NCBI RefSeq assembly: GCF_002895435.1
Contig: NZ_POYJ01000002.1
Location: 806,001-870,000 of the forward strand
Direction of reading: 5' to 3'
From: Aquimarina sediminis
GTDB lineage: Bacteria > Bacteroidota > Bacteroidia > Flavobacteriales > Flavobacteriaceae
Length of the DNA: 64,000 bases
Shown here: positions 32,891 to 42,153 of the stretch, one piece after another
Numbering within the stretch: position 1 is the first letter of the stretch
Layout of the letters: each line of letters starts with the position of its first letter
The notes under the pieces: generated by a model
Seen by the model: the letters and a program-made list of their open reading frames with translations, nothing else
The model's database searches: none
What the model was told of the DNA's origin: nothing
Made by a program: the position numbers and the translations under genes

Positions 32891-34846
32891 ATGAAACTTT
32901 GGCGTGTCATTTCCTCTTTTTATCTCATAGTACTATCTTTTATTTTATGTAGTACTATAACCGGTTTTAGCCAATCGAGAATGAAAAATGTATTGTCTTC
33001 TAGTGAATTAGATGATCTTTTGGAATATTATGAATTAAGCAAAGCAGATTCTTTGAGTAGTCAAGAACGATTACAATATCTTAATTCTTTTATAGAAGGA
33101 GCATTATCTTCAAATCAAGATTCATTAATTTATAAAGGGTTGATGAGAAAGACATGGTTGCTAAGTAAAATTAAACAATATGATAACGCTATTAAATATT
33201 CTCATCAGTTGTATGATTTGGCTAAGAAAAATAAAGATACTCTCTATATTGGTTATGCTTTGACCAAATTAGGGAGATATCATAAAAATAATAATGAACT
33301 AATCGAAGCTTTTAAGTATTTTAATGAATCTTTTAAAATTAATAGAGCTGTTAAGGATAGTTTGAAAGCGGGACAAAACTTACTCTATTTGGCTAACATT
33401 CAAACCTTTTTAGGTGACTATTCTGGTAGTAAGACCACAGCGATCGATGGAGTTAAATATTTAGAAAATGGATCTGATTTAAGAACTCTTGCAGGACTAT
33501 ATCATCGTATTTCTGTCGCTAATTTGGAACAAAAAAGCTATCCCGAAGCTTTGAAATATAATACTCGAACTATTGGATTGGCTAAGGACAGCACATCTAT
33601 TCGAGCTATTGGAGTTAACAATATTTTGATATTTAAAAACACCAAAGCTTTGATATTAGCAAGACAAGGGAATTATCAGCAAGCAATAAATTTATTGAAG
33701 ACATTATCTTCAGATTCTATTTTACAACAAGATAAAAGAGAATATACCAGAGTACTTAATAATCTTGGATATATTCAATGGCTAGAGAATAACGAAAATA
33801 AAGAATCTGAAGAGTTATTACTCACCGCATTAAAAATCCGAGAAGACTTAAAGGATATTCAGGGCTTAATTTCGAGCAATTATTCTCTCGCGAAATATTA
33901 CTTTGACAAAAATAAAGTAAAATCCCTATCCCATGCGGAAGCCGAATACTATAATGCGAAACAACGACGTAGTTTAAGGGCAATATTAGAAGCCTTGGGA
34001 CTTATATTTGAGCTAAGAGAGGCGACTAGCGAAGAAGCTAAAGAGTTTAAACAAATCCACAATGAATTAAGAGAGATTAACCAAAGCAACCGGGAGATCT
34101 ATGCCGTAACTCGCTATGAAAATGATAAACTCTCTAATGAAAATTTGATCCTTAAGGCAGAGACCGCCAGAAAGGAGCGACAAAGAGTAATCTATTTGTT
34201 TACAACACTATTTCTTATTCTGGGAGGGGGAGTGGTTTTTTATATGTTTAGACAACAATATAAACGAGAAAAAATACGCGAAGTCTATAATGCCGAGGCA
34301 CGTATTTCTAAAAAACTACATGATGAACTGGCCAATGATGTATACCAGCTAATGACCCAGATGCAAAATGATCAAAGTGATCCCGAGGTATTAGATAAGT
34401 TAGAAGAGATTTATCATAGCACTCGAGATATATCCAGAGAGTATAATAGTTTTAGAACCGGTAAAGAGTATGTCACAGAGCTTAGTGGTATGTTAAGCAG
34501 CTATAGCTCTAATGGCACCAAAATTATTATAAAAGATATTGAAGAGATAAATTGGCATGCCATAACTCCTGAAAAAAAGATCATTGTTCACCGATCTTTA
34601 CAGGAATTAATGGTAAATATGAAAAAACATAGCCAGGCCGCAATAGTCGCAATCACCTTTAAGAAAACGCCCAAAGGTATAGTAATTACGTATGCAGACA
34701 CGGGTATTGGCGTATCAGCAGAAGAAATAATATATAGTAATGGACTTCGAAATACGGAAAACCGTATAAAAACAATTGGAGGATCATTTATCTTTGATTC
34801 AGAGAAAGGAAAGGGCTTTAAAGCCAAGATAAATTTTCCTACTTAA
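32891..34846 (+). CDS. TPR-containing sensor histidine kinase
   Basis: A 651-residue kinase. Signal peptide about 1-28, then TPR repeats in the periplasm (about 45-400: e.g. YDNAIKYSHQLYDLAKKNKD, YALTKLGRYHKNNNELIEAFKYFNES), a coiled-coil-like region, one membrane helix (VIYLFTTLFLILGGGVVFYMF, about 436-456), the phospho-acceptor histidine H477 in KKLHDELANDVYQLM, and an ATPase domain with N-box QELMVNMKKHS and G-boxes DTGIGV and KGKGFKAK. Periplasmic TPRs suggest sensing of an envelope protein or peptide. The cognate regulator follows 16 bp downstream. Confidence 0.9.
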   Translation: MKLWRVISSFYLIVLSFILCSTITGFSQSRMKNVLSSSELDDLLEYYELSKADSLSSQERLQYLNSFIEGALSSNQDSLIYKGLMRKTWLLSKIKQYDNAIKYSHQLYDLAKKNKDTLYIGYALTKLGRYHKNNNELIEAFKYFNESFKINRAVKDSLKAGQNLLYLANIQTFLGDYSGSKTTAIDGVKYLENGSDLRTLAGLYHRISVANLEQKSYPEALKYNTRTIGLAKDSTSIRAIGVNNILIFKNTKALILARQGNYQQAINLLKTLSSDSILQQDKREYTRVLNNLGYIQWLENNENKESEELLLTALKIREDLKDIQGLISSNYSLAKYYFDKNKVKSLSHAEAEYYNAKQRRSLRAILEALGLIFELREATSEEAKEFKQIHNELREINQSNREIYAVTRYENDKLSNENLILKAETARKERQRVIYLFTTLFLILGGGVVFYMFRQQYKREKIREVYNAEARISKKLHDELANDVYQLMTQMQNDQSDPEVLDKLEEIYHSTRDISREYNSFRTGKEYVTELSGMLSSYSSNGTKIIIKDIEEINWHAITPEKKIIVHRSLQELMVNMKKHSQAAIVAITFKKTPKGIVITYADTGIGVSAEEIIYSNGLRNTENRIKTIGGSFIFDSEKGKGFKAKINFPT

Positions 34847-34862
34847 TTATAATAGAGAGCTT

Positions 34863-35531
34863 ATGTTTAAGAAAGTACTAGTTTCAGAAGACCTTGGTAG
34901 TATCAGCCATGGTATCGCTCATATTCTTCGTGAAAGAACTGGGATTGATGAGATACAACAAGCACAATATTGTGATGATGCCTTTTTAAAATTTAGAAGG
35001 GCAAATAGCGATCAAGCTCCTTTTGATCTATTGATTACAGATCTTTCGTTTAAAGAAAGTCACAGAGAACGAAAATTGGTCTCAGGCATTCAACTTGTTG
35101 AAGCTATAAGATCAATACAGCCTAACATTAAAGTTATTATATATTCTATGGAAGACAGACCCGCTAAAATCAAATCTTTTTTTGCCGAACAGGGTATAGA
35201 TGGGTACGTATGTAAAGGACGCTATGGATTAAATGAATTGGTAAAATCTGTTACCGAGGTATTTAATAATCTTAGATACGTATCGCCCCAGTTAGAGAGT
35301 GCAATGAACAAAAACAACGTATTCGAACTACAAGACTATGATATTTTGTTGCTAAAACATTTATCAGATGGTCTCACCCAAGAACAAATTGGGGATTATT
35401 TTAAGAAGAATCATATTTCTCCTAATAGTACAAGCTCTATAGAAAAGAGACTGAACAAATTGAAATATAATTTTAAAGCCAAAAATGCAATTCACCTCGT
35501 TGCTATGACCAAAGATCTTGGATTGTTGTAA
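34863..35531 (+). CDS. Response regulator with receiver and LuxR-like DNA-binding domain
   Basis: A 222-residue partner of the kinase upstream. The receiver domain has acidic residues E9-D10 (VSEDLGS), phospho-acceptor D60 in LLITDLSF, and the conserved serine/lysine pair (YSMED, KGRYG). The C-terminal HTH (about 150-222: LLLKHLSDGLTQEQIGDYFKKNHISPNSTSSIEKRLNKLK) resembles LuxR/GerE but with an unusual insert before the recognition helix, a form common in Bacteroidota. Likely regulates envelope genes; the target is not identifiable here. Confidence 0.88.
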   Translation: MFKKVLVSEDLGSISHGIAHILRERTGIDEIQQAQYCDDAFLKFRRANSDQAPFDLLITDLSFKESHRERKLVSGIQLVEAIRSIQPNIKVIIYSMEDRPAKIKSFFAEQGIDGYVCKGRYGLNELVKSVTEVFNNLRYVSPQLESAMNKNNVFELQDYDILLLKHLSDGLTQEQIGDYFKKNHISPNSTSSIEKRLNKLKYNFKAKNAIHLVAMTKDLGLL

Positions 35532-36294
35532 TTGGGCACCGGTAGACAGGTATCTGGTGTTAGAAGTTAGAACCTTCTGGATCTGGAGTTGGTTTTGACA
35601 CTTCTCGATTATAGTAAAAACGTTTTTTACAAATGAGTGTATAAAAAATTAAGAGTCAGGAGATTGAATTGTTGCACTATTAGATTCACATTTTTTTAAC
35701 GCTATTATTGCCAAAACCCAGATGTAATTTTCGTTTATTAGCTTTAACTTTGATGAGTCTTATGAGCTACTAGGATTAGTTATAACCTGTAGCGAAAATC
35801 TTTTAAAAGCATAAGTTACTTAGTCTTCATAAAACTAAAATCAATCGTAAATTTATGATGTAGCTTCGTTATAAAACAGAAACAACCCCGCAATTGTAAA
35901 ACTTTGGCGAGCCAACAAAAGCAGGGTCTGAATAACGATTGATTTAATAAACCAACCATTATAAGGATATGTACTATGATTTAGTTTGGTATTTTCCTAC
36001 AAGCACAAGATAGTAAGAAGCTTTTAAATAATTACGGTTTCCCGTAAAATATTTACTGCTTTTTTTATCCTTTTCCTCTTTAATTACTTTTAGGCACAAA
36101 ATAGAAAGCTGTAAAATCAAGCAGTTGAAGTTTGGATATAGGTTTTGATATTAGAAAATCAAGCCTTAAAGCTAGTGCTATTTGTTATAAAACGTGATGT
36201 TTAGTTAAAAAATACTGTACCTTTTTTACCTCTAAGTACAATTTTAGGTAGAGGGTAGATATCTCATCGTTTTATAAGAAAACAATTAAGTTAC
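35532..36294. other. 763-bp intergenic region between convergent units
   Basis: No reading frame of interest. A weak hairpin lies just after the regulator stop (CACCGG ... CTGGTG, about 35537-35563), and TACCTCTAAG ... TAGAGGGTA (about 36227-36255) could form a stem near the receptor gene end, without a proper U tract. The rest is AT-rich with nothing I recognise. Confidence 0.45.
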
Positions 36295-38853
36295 TTAAAA
36301 ACTAAGTCTAAAAGTAAGATTAGGAGTGATCCCCAGAGATGATTTGTTAACTTCTCTTAATTCGTAGGAGATATTATTATCAGCATCGGTTAGCTGATAG
36401 AGGGGGTAACTTCGGTTTAGGATATTTTTTTGTGCGTATAGATTCAATAATGAGAAGCCCATACGGCTTTTAAATTTGTCATTTTTTGCAGACCAGTTAA
36501 AATCGTACACTACAGAAAAATCTAGTCTGTGGTAGTCAGGAAGATTCTTAGAGTTTACTATATCATATTGAATAAATGCCTGATTGTTTTCTACAGTAAA
36601 GCCTAATGCAGGAGTGTATGGAGTTCCTGTACGGTATTTCCATCCAAGAGAAAATTGAAATTTTTTCCATTGATAGGCATGTGACCAGGAAAGAGAATGA
36701 GCAATGTTATTATTCCCTTTAAAGGATTTACCTTGATTAAGTGTGTCAAATACAAATTCGGTATCAGAAAAAGAATACCCTAACCATGTAGAATATTTTC
36801 CTGATTTCTTTTTGATTAAAAGGTCGATTCCTTTGGATACACTTTCTCCTTCAGATAGCAGACCCAACGCAGACTCGAATCCTCTGGTTAATGAAGTCAA
36901 TCCTTTTAAATGCTTATAATAAGTGTCTAGCTCAATATTCCAGTTATTTTTATGAAATAAACCTCCCAATGTATATTGATGACTTCTTAATAGGGGTACT
37001 TCTCCCTCTTGTGCTATGGTCCATATTTGATTTTCGAGACCAAAGTTAAAGGTGGCAAATTCTATAACCTGACTGATAGATTGATTTTTGACCTCTGCAG
37101 ATCCTTTGACCCTAAAGCGTTTTCCTAGTTTTCGTTCTACATAAAATCGAGGCTCAATAAATGTAGATTGTAATCCAGAGTAACAACTACCTCTTGCTCC
37201 TATGCTGATAAGCCATGTTTTGGGGGCACTGTATTGCAATTGAGAATAAAAACTATGAGTAGCATTATCCTGATCATTTTGGACAACAAAATCATTTTCT
37301 CGTATAAAAAAGTCGACTTTATTATTATATAACTGGTATCCGTTAGAGAATGTAAAAAGAGAATTGATAGCCCAGTCAGAATGAAATAACAGACCATACT
37401 CTTCGATAGTGTTTTCCTTTACTATGGTTTGATCTTGATTGATAAAGAGATTTCTTCCGTTATAATCTAGAGTATATTCAGAGTATGATGCTTGGGTTTC
37501 TGTAGAGAATTGAGGATTCCACTTGCTTTTCCAGGAGATATTTGTTCCAAAATTTTTGATTGCCAACTCATCACTGGATGTATCATCAAATTCAATATCC
37601 TCGTAAGAGTAATCGAGCTTGTTTTGAGTAAAAAGATTAGAGATAGAAATATTATCCTTTTCAGAGATGTTGGCGATTAATTTTAAGGAGGCATCGGCAA
37701 AATAGAATAGTTCTTTGCTTTCAGAAAACTGGGGGTCAAAAGTAGATCTGTTATCCGTAATACTGGTGTTCTGGAAAGCACGATCAGAATAGGTATTGAT
37801 TGTTGGGGTTTCGATAATATCTGTTATAGACCTTCTTGTAGATAACAAAACAGCAAGTTTTTTTGATAGAGGTAGTTTTAGGTATCCATCTGCATGAGTC
37901 ATATTAATTCCTAAGCCACCATGAGTTTTGTCAGGAATTTTCTGATCTGTTTTGATGTCAATAACTCCCGAAACACGATCTCCATATATAGGTCGGGTGC
38001 CACTCTTGTAAATAGTAATATCTTGGGTAATGTAAGGATTGAAAGCAGAAATAAGCCCAAAGAAGTGATCCGAATTATACATTTTAATACCGTCCCATAA
38101 AATTAGATTTTGATCAGGAGTCCCTCCTCGTATATATATTCCAGAAGCAGTCTCAAGAGGACTTTCTATACCGGGCAATAGCTGTATGTTTTGCAAGATA
38201 TCTGGCTCTGATAAACCCGAAATTATATTTAGGTTATTCGGTTGGATTTTTATAGAGCCATCTCGGGTTTTTACAATCCCAGAGGTTAGATATTCTTTGA
38301 TGATCACTTCGTGTAGCATAAATCCTTCAGGGGATAATGCATAGGTGTTACATTCTTTAGGAGCTATGTCTTTTGCGCGAAACATGAGGGTTTTATAGCC
38401 CAGATAAGATATAGAGAGCGTGTCTGAAGGTTGGTTGTTTTTTAATGTAAAAAAACCTTTTTTATCAGATACAACTCCAGTGTTTTGTGCTTCGTTCAGT
38501 ATAGTGGCACCTTCTATAGGGGTGTTTTTTTCATTGGTTAAATACCCGCAAAAGGTAATTAGTGGATTAAGTTTTACAACGTAATAGCGATGATCAATTT
38601 GATTAAAAAGTATAGGGTGTTGCTTAGATATTATTGCTATAATTTCTTTTAGAGAGACAGAGTTCTGTTCTATGGAGATCACTATATCAGAAAAGGAAGA
38701 GGTATTATACGAGAATTTTACATCAAAAAGAGCTTCTACCTCGGTTAGAAAGTCATCTAATGAGAGATCAGTATAGGATACGTCTTTCTTTTTTTCTTGT
38801 GCATGAATGTGTAGTGAAAAAAGAAAAACAAACAATAAGAATAGGTGTTTCAT
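36295..38853 (-). CDS. TonB-dependent receptor with N-terminal STN-like and carboxypeptidase-like domains (FecA type)
   Basis: An 852-residue outer-membrane receptor. Signal peptide 1-18, an STN-type signalling domain (about 25-95: DLSLDDFLTEVEALFDVKFSY), a carboxypeptidase-regulatory-like domain (about 100-190: FCGYLTNEKNTPIEGATILN), a plug (about 200-330, IRGGTPDQNLILWDGIKMYN), and a 22-strand-type barrel to the C-terminal LTFRLSF. The STN domain lets it signal to the FecR protein encoded upstream, so it controls the associated ECF sigma factor. Substrate unknown; no iron chelator genes next to it. Confidence 0.9.
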   Translation of the reverse strand: MKHLFLLFVFLFSLHIHAQEKKKDVSYTDLSLDDFLTEVEALFDVKFSYNTSSFSDIVISIEQNSVSLKEIIAIISKQHPILFNQIDHRYYVVKLNPLITFCGYLTNEKNTPIEGATILNEAQNTGVVSDKKGFFTLKNNQPSDTLSISYLGYKTLMFRAKDIAPKECNTYALSPEGFMLHEVIIKEYLTSGIVKTRDGSIKIQPNNLNIISGLSEPDILQNIQLLPGIESPLETASGIYIRGGTPDQNLILWDGIKMYNSDHFFGLISAFNPYITQDITIYKSGTRPIYGDRVSGVIDIKTDQKIPDKTHGGLGINMTHADGYLKLPLSKKLAVLLSTRRSITDIIETPTINTYSDRAFQNTSITDNRSTFDPQFSESKELFYFADASLKLIANISEKDNISISNLFTQNKLDYSYEDIEFDDTSSDELAIKNFGTNISWKSKWNPQFSTETQASYSEYTLDYNGRNLFINQDQTIVKENTIEEYGLLFHSDWAINSLFTFSNGYQLYNNKVDFFIRENDFVVQNDQDNATHSFYSQLQYSAPKTWLISIGARGSCYSGLQSTFIEPRFYVERKLGKRFRVKGSAEVKNQSISQVIEFATFNFGLENQIWTIAQEGEVPLLRSHQYTLGGLFHKNNWNIELDTYYKHLKGLTSLTRGFESALGLLSEGESVSKGIDLLIKKKSGKYSTWLGYSFSDTEFVFDTLNQGKSFKGNNNIAHSLSWSHAYQWKKFQFSLGWKYRTGTPYTPALGFTVENNQAFIQYDIVNSKNLPDYHRLDFSVVYDFNWSAKNDKFKSRMGFSLLNLYAQKNILNRSYPLYQLTDADNNISYELREVNKSSLGITPNLTFRLSF

Positions 38854-39762
38854 TTATTCTTCAGACAATTCTATAGTATCATTGTTTGTAAAAATAAACT
38901 TAATATTCATGGCGTCAAAAATAGTCTGTAAGGCATTTTGCAAATTATTGTGTGCAAACCCTCCTGTATATCGTTGGGCAAGGTCAATATTTCGAGATTT
39001 GATAGTGATTTTGTATTGTTTTTCCAAAGCAGAGATTACTTGTTGTAATGGAGTATTAGTAAAACTACTCTCTCCTATAGTCCATGAGGGAACGGAATCA
39101 TTTAGTTTCCATTCTTCAAATGATGATTTGATACTTCTTACTGCTTGCCCTCGGGTAATAATTCGTGAAGAAGTACTGTTTTCTACCTTAACCTTACCTT
39201 CATAACAGATCACCTCAAAAAAACCAGCGCTAGCATTAACATTAAATTGAGTGCCTAATACAGAAACCGAATTTTTATCTGATTTCACAGTAAATGTATT
39301 TCCTTTTTTAACTTTAAAAAAAGCTTCCCCTTCTAAAAAGACAGTCCTTTCTGTTTGTTCCCAGTTTCCTTTTTTATAATAAAGCTTGGATTTGGCATTT
39401 AGAATAGCTTCAGAGCCATCGGGTAGCGTAACAGCTAACTGCTCTCCAAAACCTGATTGGTGAGTGATATTTTGATTAAAAAAGAAAGTATATCCCAGTA
39501 TTAACGCTATACTTGCCACAGCAGCATATGCCCATCGGGGAATAAGCGGTATTACTTTCTTTTCTTTTGAAACATCTTCTTTTATACGGTCAAAAAGTTG
39601 TTCTCTATCTACTGTAGGTACATCCAATAATTTTGTTCCTTCCAGAATGGTTTCATACAAAGTATAATCCTTAGACTTCTTAAAAGCATTGATTTCTTTT
39701 TCGGATAATTCACCGCTAGCCCATTTGGCTAAAAAATCATCTGTGTTATCTGGTTTTTCCAT
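38854..39762 (-). CDS. FecR-type anti-sigma factor
   Basis: A 302-residue inner-membrane protein: N-terminal cytoplasmic sigma-binding part (about 1-85), one membrane helix (IPRWAYAAVASIALILGYTFFF, about 78-98), then a periplasmic FecR domain (QLAVTLPDGSEAILNAKSKL) and a C-terminal DUF4974-like domain (LQQVISALEKQYKITIK ... TGGFAHNNLQNALQTI). It directly follows the sigma factor (12 bp) and is followed at once by the receptor, the classical order for transducing an outer-membrane signal. Confidence 0.92.
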   Translation of the reverse strand: MEKPDNTDDFLAKWASGELSEKEINAFKKSKDYTLYETILEGTKLLDVPTVDREQLFDRIKEDVSKEKKVIPLIPRWAYAAVASIALILGYTFFFNQNITHQSGFGEQLAVTLPDGSEAILNAKSKLYYKKGNWEQTERTVFLEGEAFFKVKKGNTFTVKSDKNSVSVLGTQFNVNASAGFFEVICYEGKVKVENSTSSRIITRGQAVRSIKSSFEEWKLNDSVPSWTIGESSFTNTPLQQVISALEKQYKITIKSRNIDLAQRYTGGFAHNNLQNALQTIFDAMNIKFIFTNNDTIELSEE

Positions 39763-39774
39763 CTTAATACTTGG

Positions 39775-40293
39775 TTAGACGACTTGACCTAATTTTTCTC
39801 TTAACTCTACTAATGCCAAATGCATTCTTCGTTCTACTGCTTTTTGCGTTAAGCCAATAATCTCTGCAATCTCTTTATATGTCTTTTTGTCTTTTCTGCT
39901 TAATAAAAATACTTCTCGTTGTTTTGGAGGAAGTTCAGAAATACTACGTTGCAATCGTATCATAAACTCTTTTTCTTCCATTAAAAACTCTGGACTATAG
40001 TCGTACTGTATAGAAGAAAAACTCTGTTGATTGTATTTTAAGATTACTTTTTTGTGTTTTGCTTCATTAAAAAAAGCATTTTGAGCTACTTTCATCAAAA
40101 AAGATTTAGCTTTTTCAAAAAGCACTTTTTTACAATTTTTCCAAAGCTTTACAAACGCATCTTGTGTTATATCTTCTGCTTGTGTCATGTCTCCGCATTT
40201 ATAATAAATAAAATTTAGAATCACCTCAGAATGATTATCAAAAATCATCTTAAAAGTTTTTTCATCACATACAGACTTTTGTTTTTCAGGCAT
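39775..40293 (-). CDS. ECF RNA polymerase sigma factor (FecI/RpoE type)
   Basis: An ECF sigma factor of 172 residues from this start, with region 2 (LNFIYYKCGDMTQAEDITQDAFVKLWK) and region 4 (ELPPKQREVFLLSRKDKKTYKEIAEIIGLTQKAVERRMHLALVELREKL). The frame extends to a TTG at 40317, but TAGTTTTG (minus strand, 40315-40322) is a perfect -7 box, so the ATG at 40293 (MPEKQKSV) is used. It forms a unit with FecR and the TonB receptor. Confidence 0.9.
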   Translation of the reverse strand: MPEKQKSVCDEKTFKMIFDNHSEVILNFIYYKCGDMTQAEDITQDAFVKLWKNCKKVLFEKAKSFLMKVAQNAFFNEAKHKKVILKYNQQSFSSIQYDYSPEFLMEEKEFMIRLQRSISELPPKQREVFLLSRKDKKTYKEIAEIIGLTQKAVERRMHLALVELREKLGQVV

Positions 40294-40314
40294 CTTAGAA
40301 ATACTTAGCTTTTT

Positions 40315-40322
40315 CAAAACTA
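40315..40322 (-). promoter_or_regulatory. -7 box of the sigma factor operon
   Basis: TAGTTTTG on the minus strand matches TAnnTTTG perfectly, 21 bp before the ATG at 40293. I see no clear -33 TTG at a normal distance. Confidence 0.55.
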
Positions 40323-40606
40323 AGATATTTAAAGAAAAAGTATAGAAAGATGTTATTTTTTCTTTCTATGCCGTGGTTGAGTATTACTATCATTACTTAT
40401 CAGGCATTCTTTTTTTCCTATGATCTGTAGTTGTGCTATTCCTATCTATTATAACAACACCACAAGTTGCATTTACCCTATTTTCTTAATTATAATACTT
40501 GAAGAATTTTGATGAGATTGAAAAAAGTGAATAAAAAAATAGGGTGCATTACCAGTTTGTTGTTGTGTAAGAAAGGACGTTTAATTTTTTTTAAAACTGA
40601 TAAAAT

Positions 40607-41632
40607 ATGAAGAGCCTAAAAAGATGGAATTACATAATCATCATTTTCTTAAGTGTTATTACAATTTCTATACAATCCTGTAGTAAAGATGATGATGCTG
40701 TAGCGCCTCAGGAAAATACTGATGTAAATGCTGATAATGATGCCGATGGCAGCACAGGAGGAGATACCGGAGGGGATACTAGTGGTGATAATGATAGTGG
40801 GAATGAGGACGAAGAATTAAAAATGATAACCCTTTATAAAGTTGATGGCGAGAAAATAATAAAAGAAAAAGATTATGATGTAACAGGAAGAGCGTTGGAA
40901 TTTCAAAAAGACACTAAAAAACACGAAGAGATATGGGAATTGGTAAAAAAGATTGTTCCGTTGGTGTATAGATTAAAAATGAATGAGTTTGTAATCTATT
41001 CTGCCCAGGAAAGTGGTGTTGCAGGATATGTTGTAGAACGAACAAAAGATCTTTCGCAATGGCAAATGGGGATAGCAATTGATTATGCCTATTATGGAGG
41101 GTTTAATGTAGATGGAGAACTGGCATATACTATTGTACATGAGTTTGGGCATATTATTACTCTGGATAAAGTACAGGTTGATTCTTCTGTAGAACCAGCT
41201 GATTGCAAAACCTATTTTACTGGAGAAGGGTGCTCTAGAGAGAGTTCTAATATCAATAACATATATCAAAATCATTGGGCAGATGTTTGGCCAGAATTTG
41301 AAGAAATAAAAGACGAAAAAGGAAGGCAAAAATTCTATAATAGTTATAAAGAGCGTTTTGTTACCCAATATGCATCTACTAATCCAGGAGAAGACATAGC
41401 AGAAGTCTTTGCTACGTTTGTTACACGGGCATCTGGTGTAAATGGAGATAGTGGCGCAGAAAAAAAGATCCAGATCATGTATAATGATAGTGAAATGGTA
41501 AAGCTGCGAGATTATATCAGAGGGAATATTGCAAAAAGTAGCAGAAGCTTCTTGCCGGCTCCAGGATCATGGAAAAATGCGAATACTTTTGGTAATAAAA
41601 AGAAATCACATTGTAGCCTCCGTAAGCACTAA
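40607..41632 (+). CDS. Surface lipoprotein with zinc metallopeptidase motif
   Basis: A 341-residue lipoprotein with lipobox cysteine C25 followed by SKDDD, which fits the flavobacterial export signal for surface lipoproteins. Then comes a low-complexity linker of G, D, S, N, T (about 35-70) and a zincin-like domain with HEFGH at 178-182 and a downstream glutamate candidate E266 in EDIAEVFATFV, i.e. a gluzincin-type site. C199 and C209 (PADCKTYFTGEGC) may form a disulfide. Likely an extracellular peptidase; substrate unknown. Confidence 0.78.
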   Translation: MKSLKRWNYIIIIFLSVITISIQSCSKDDDAVAPQENTDVNADNDADGSTGGDTGGDTSGDNDSGNEDEELKMITLYKVDGEKIIKEKDYDVTGRALEFQKDTKKHEEIWELVKKIVPLVYRLKMNEFVIYSAQESGVAGYVVERTKDLSQWQMGIAIDYAYYGGFNVDGELAYTIVHEFGHIITLDKVQVDSSVEPADCKTYFTGEGCSRESSNINNIYQNHWADVWPEFEEIKDEKGRQKFYNSYKERFVTQYASTNPGEDIAEVFATFVTRASGVNGDSGAEKKIQIMYNDSEMVKLRDYIRGNIAKSSRSFLPAPGSWKNANTFGNKKKSHCSLRKH

Positions 41633-41646
41633 AAAGAAAGCCAGAC

Positions 41647-41672
41647 GAGTGGCTTGATAAATCAGACCACTC
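41647..41672 (+). terminator. Hairpin after the metallopeptidase gene
   Basis: GAGTGG (41647-41652) with CCACTC (41667-41672), extended by TGAT/ATCA inside. The trailing ATGTTTATAAAATAATAA is only moderately T-rich, so termination may be partial. Confidence 0.4.
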
Positions 41673-41700
41673 ATGTTTATAAAATAATAAATATAAGTAG

Positions 41701-42153
41701 ATGAAATATATGATAATACTATTGGTAATGATAAATTTTTCATGCCAATCCACCAAAGGTACTTCCGAGATTACTACAAAAACCGAACCTCTGGTGTTTT
41801 ACTCCAAGGGACCTTGTCGAGGCAAATGTTCGGTTTATGATTTAAGAATATATAAGGATGGTTCAATTTCATATTTTGGAATTGATCATGTTATTGTCAA
41901 AGGAGATCTACAAAGTAAACTGGAAGATCAAGAGCTCAAAGAATTAAAAGCGATGCTAAAAAGAGGCGAACACAAGAACCCAAACTTTAAAAGGGTTTTG
42001 GATTGGTCGGTTACTACATTAAGGATTAATGGAGAAGAATATCGATATTATCCTTCCACGGTCAGTGGTTTTGTAAAAGAACTTGATGTTAAATTAAGAA
42101 AAATTGTTCATAGAATAATACACAATCCTAATGTTCAGAGTGAAGAAGGTTAG
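41701..42153 (+). CDS. DUF6438-type lipoprotein
   Basis: A 150-residue lipoprotein, lipobox cysteine C15 (NFSCQSTKG). The domain begins PLVFYSKGPCRGKCSVYDLRIYKDGSISYFG, with the CRGKC pair and SxYxLxxxxDG pattern of DUF6438 proteins, function unknown. A strong terminator follows at 42259-42292. Confidence 0.7.
   Translation: MKYMIILLVMINFSCQSTKGTSEITTKTEPLVFYSKGPCRGKCSVYDLRIYKDGSISYFGIDHVIVKGDLQSKLEDQELKELKAMLKRGEHKNPNFKRVLDWSVTTLRINGEEYRYYPSTVSGFVKELDVKLRKIVHRIIHNPNVQSEEG

Noticed and set aside
36227..36255. Terminator of the TonB receptor
   Set aside because: A CCTCTA/TAGAGG stem exists, but no U tract follows on the minus strand.
41517..41756. 79-residue minus-strand frame
   Set aside because: Antisense across the end of the metallopeptidase gene and its terminator; no supporting signal.
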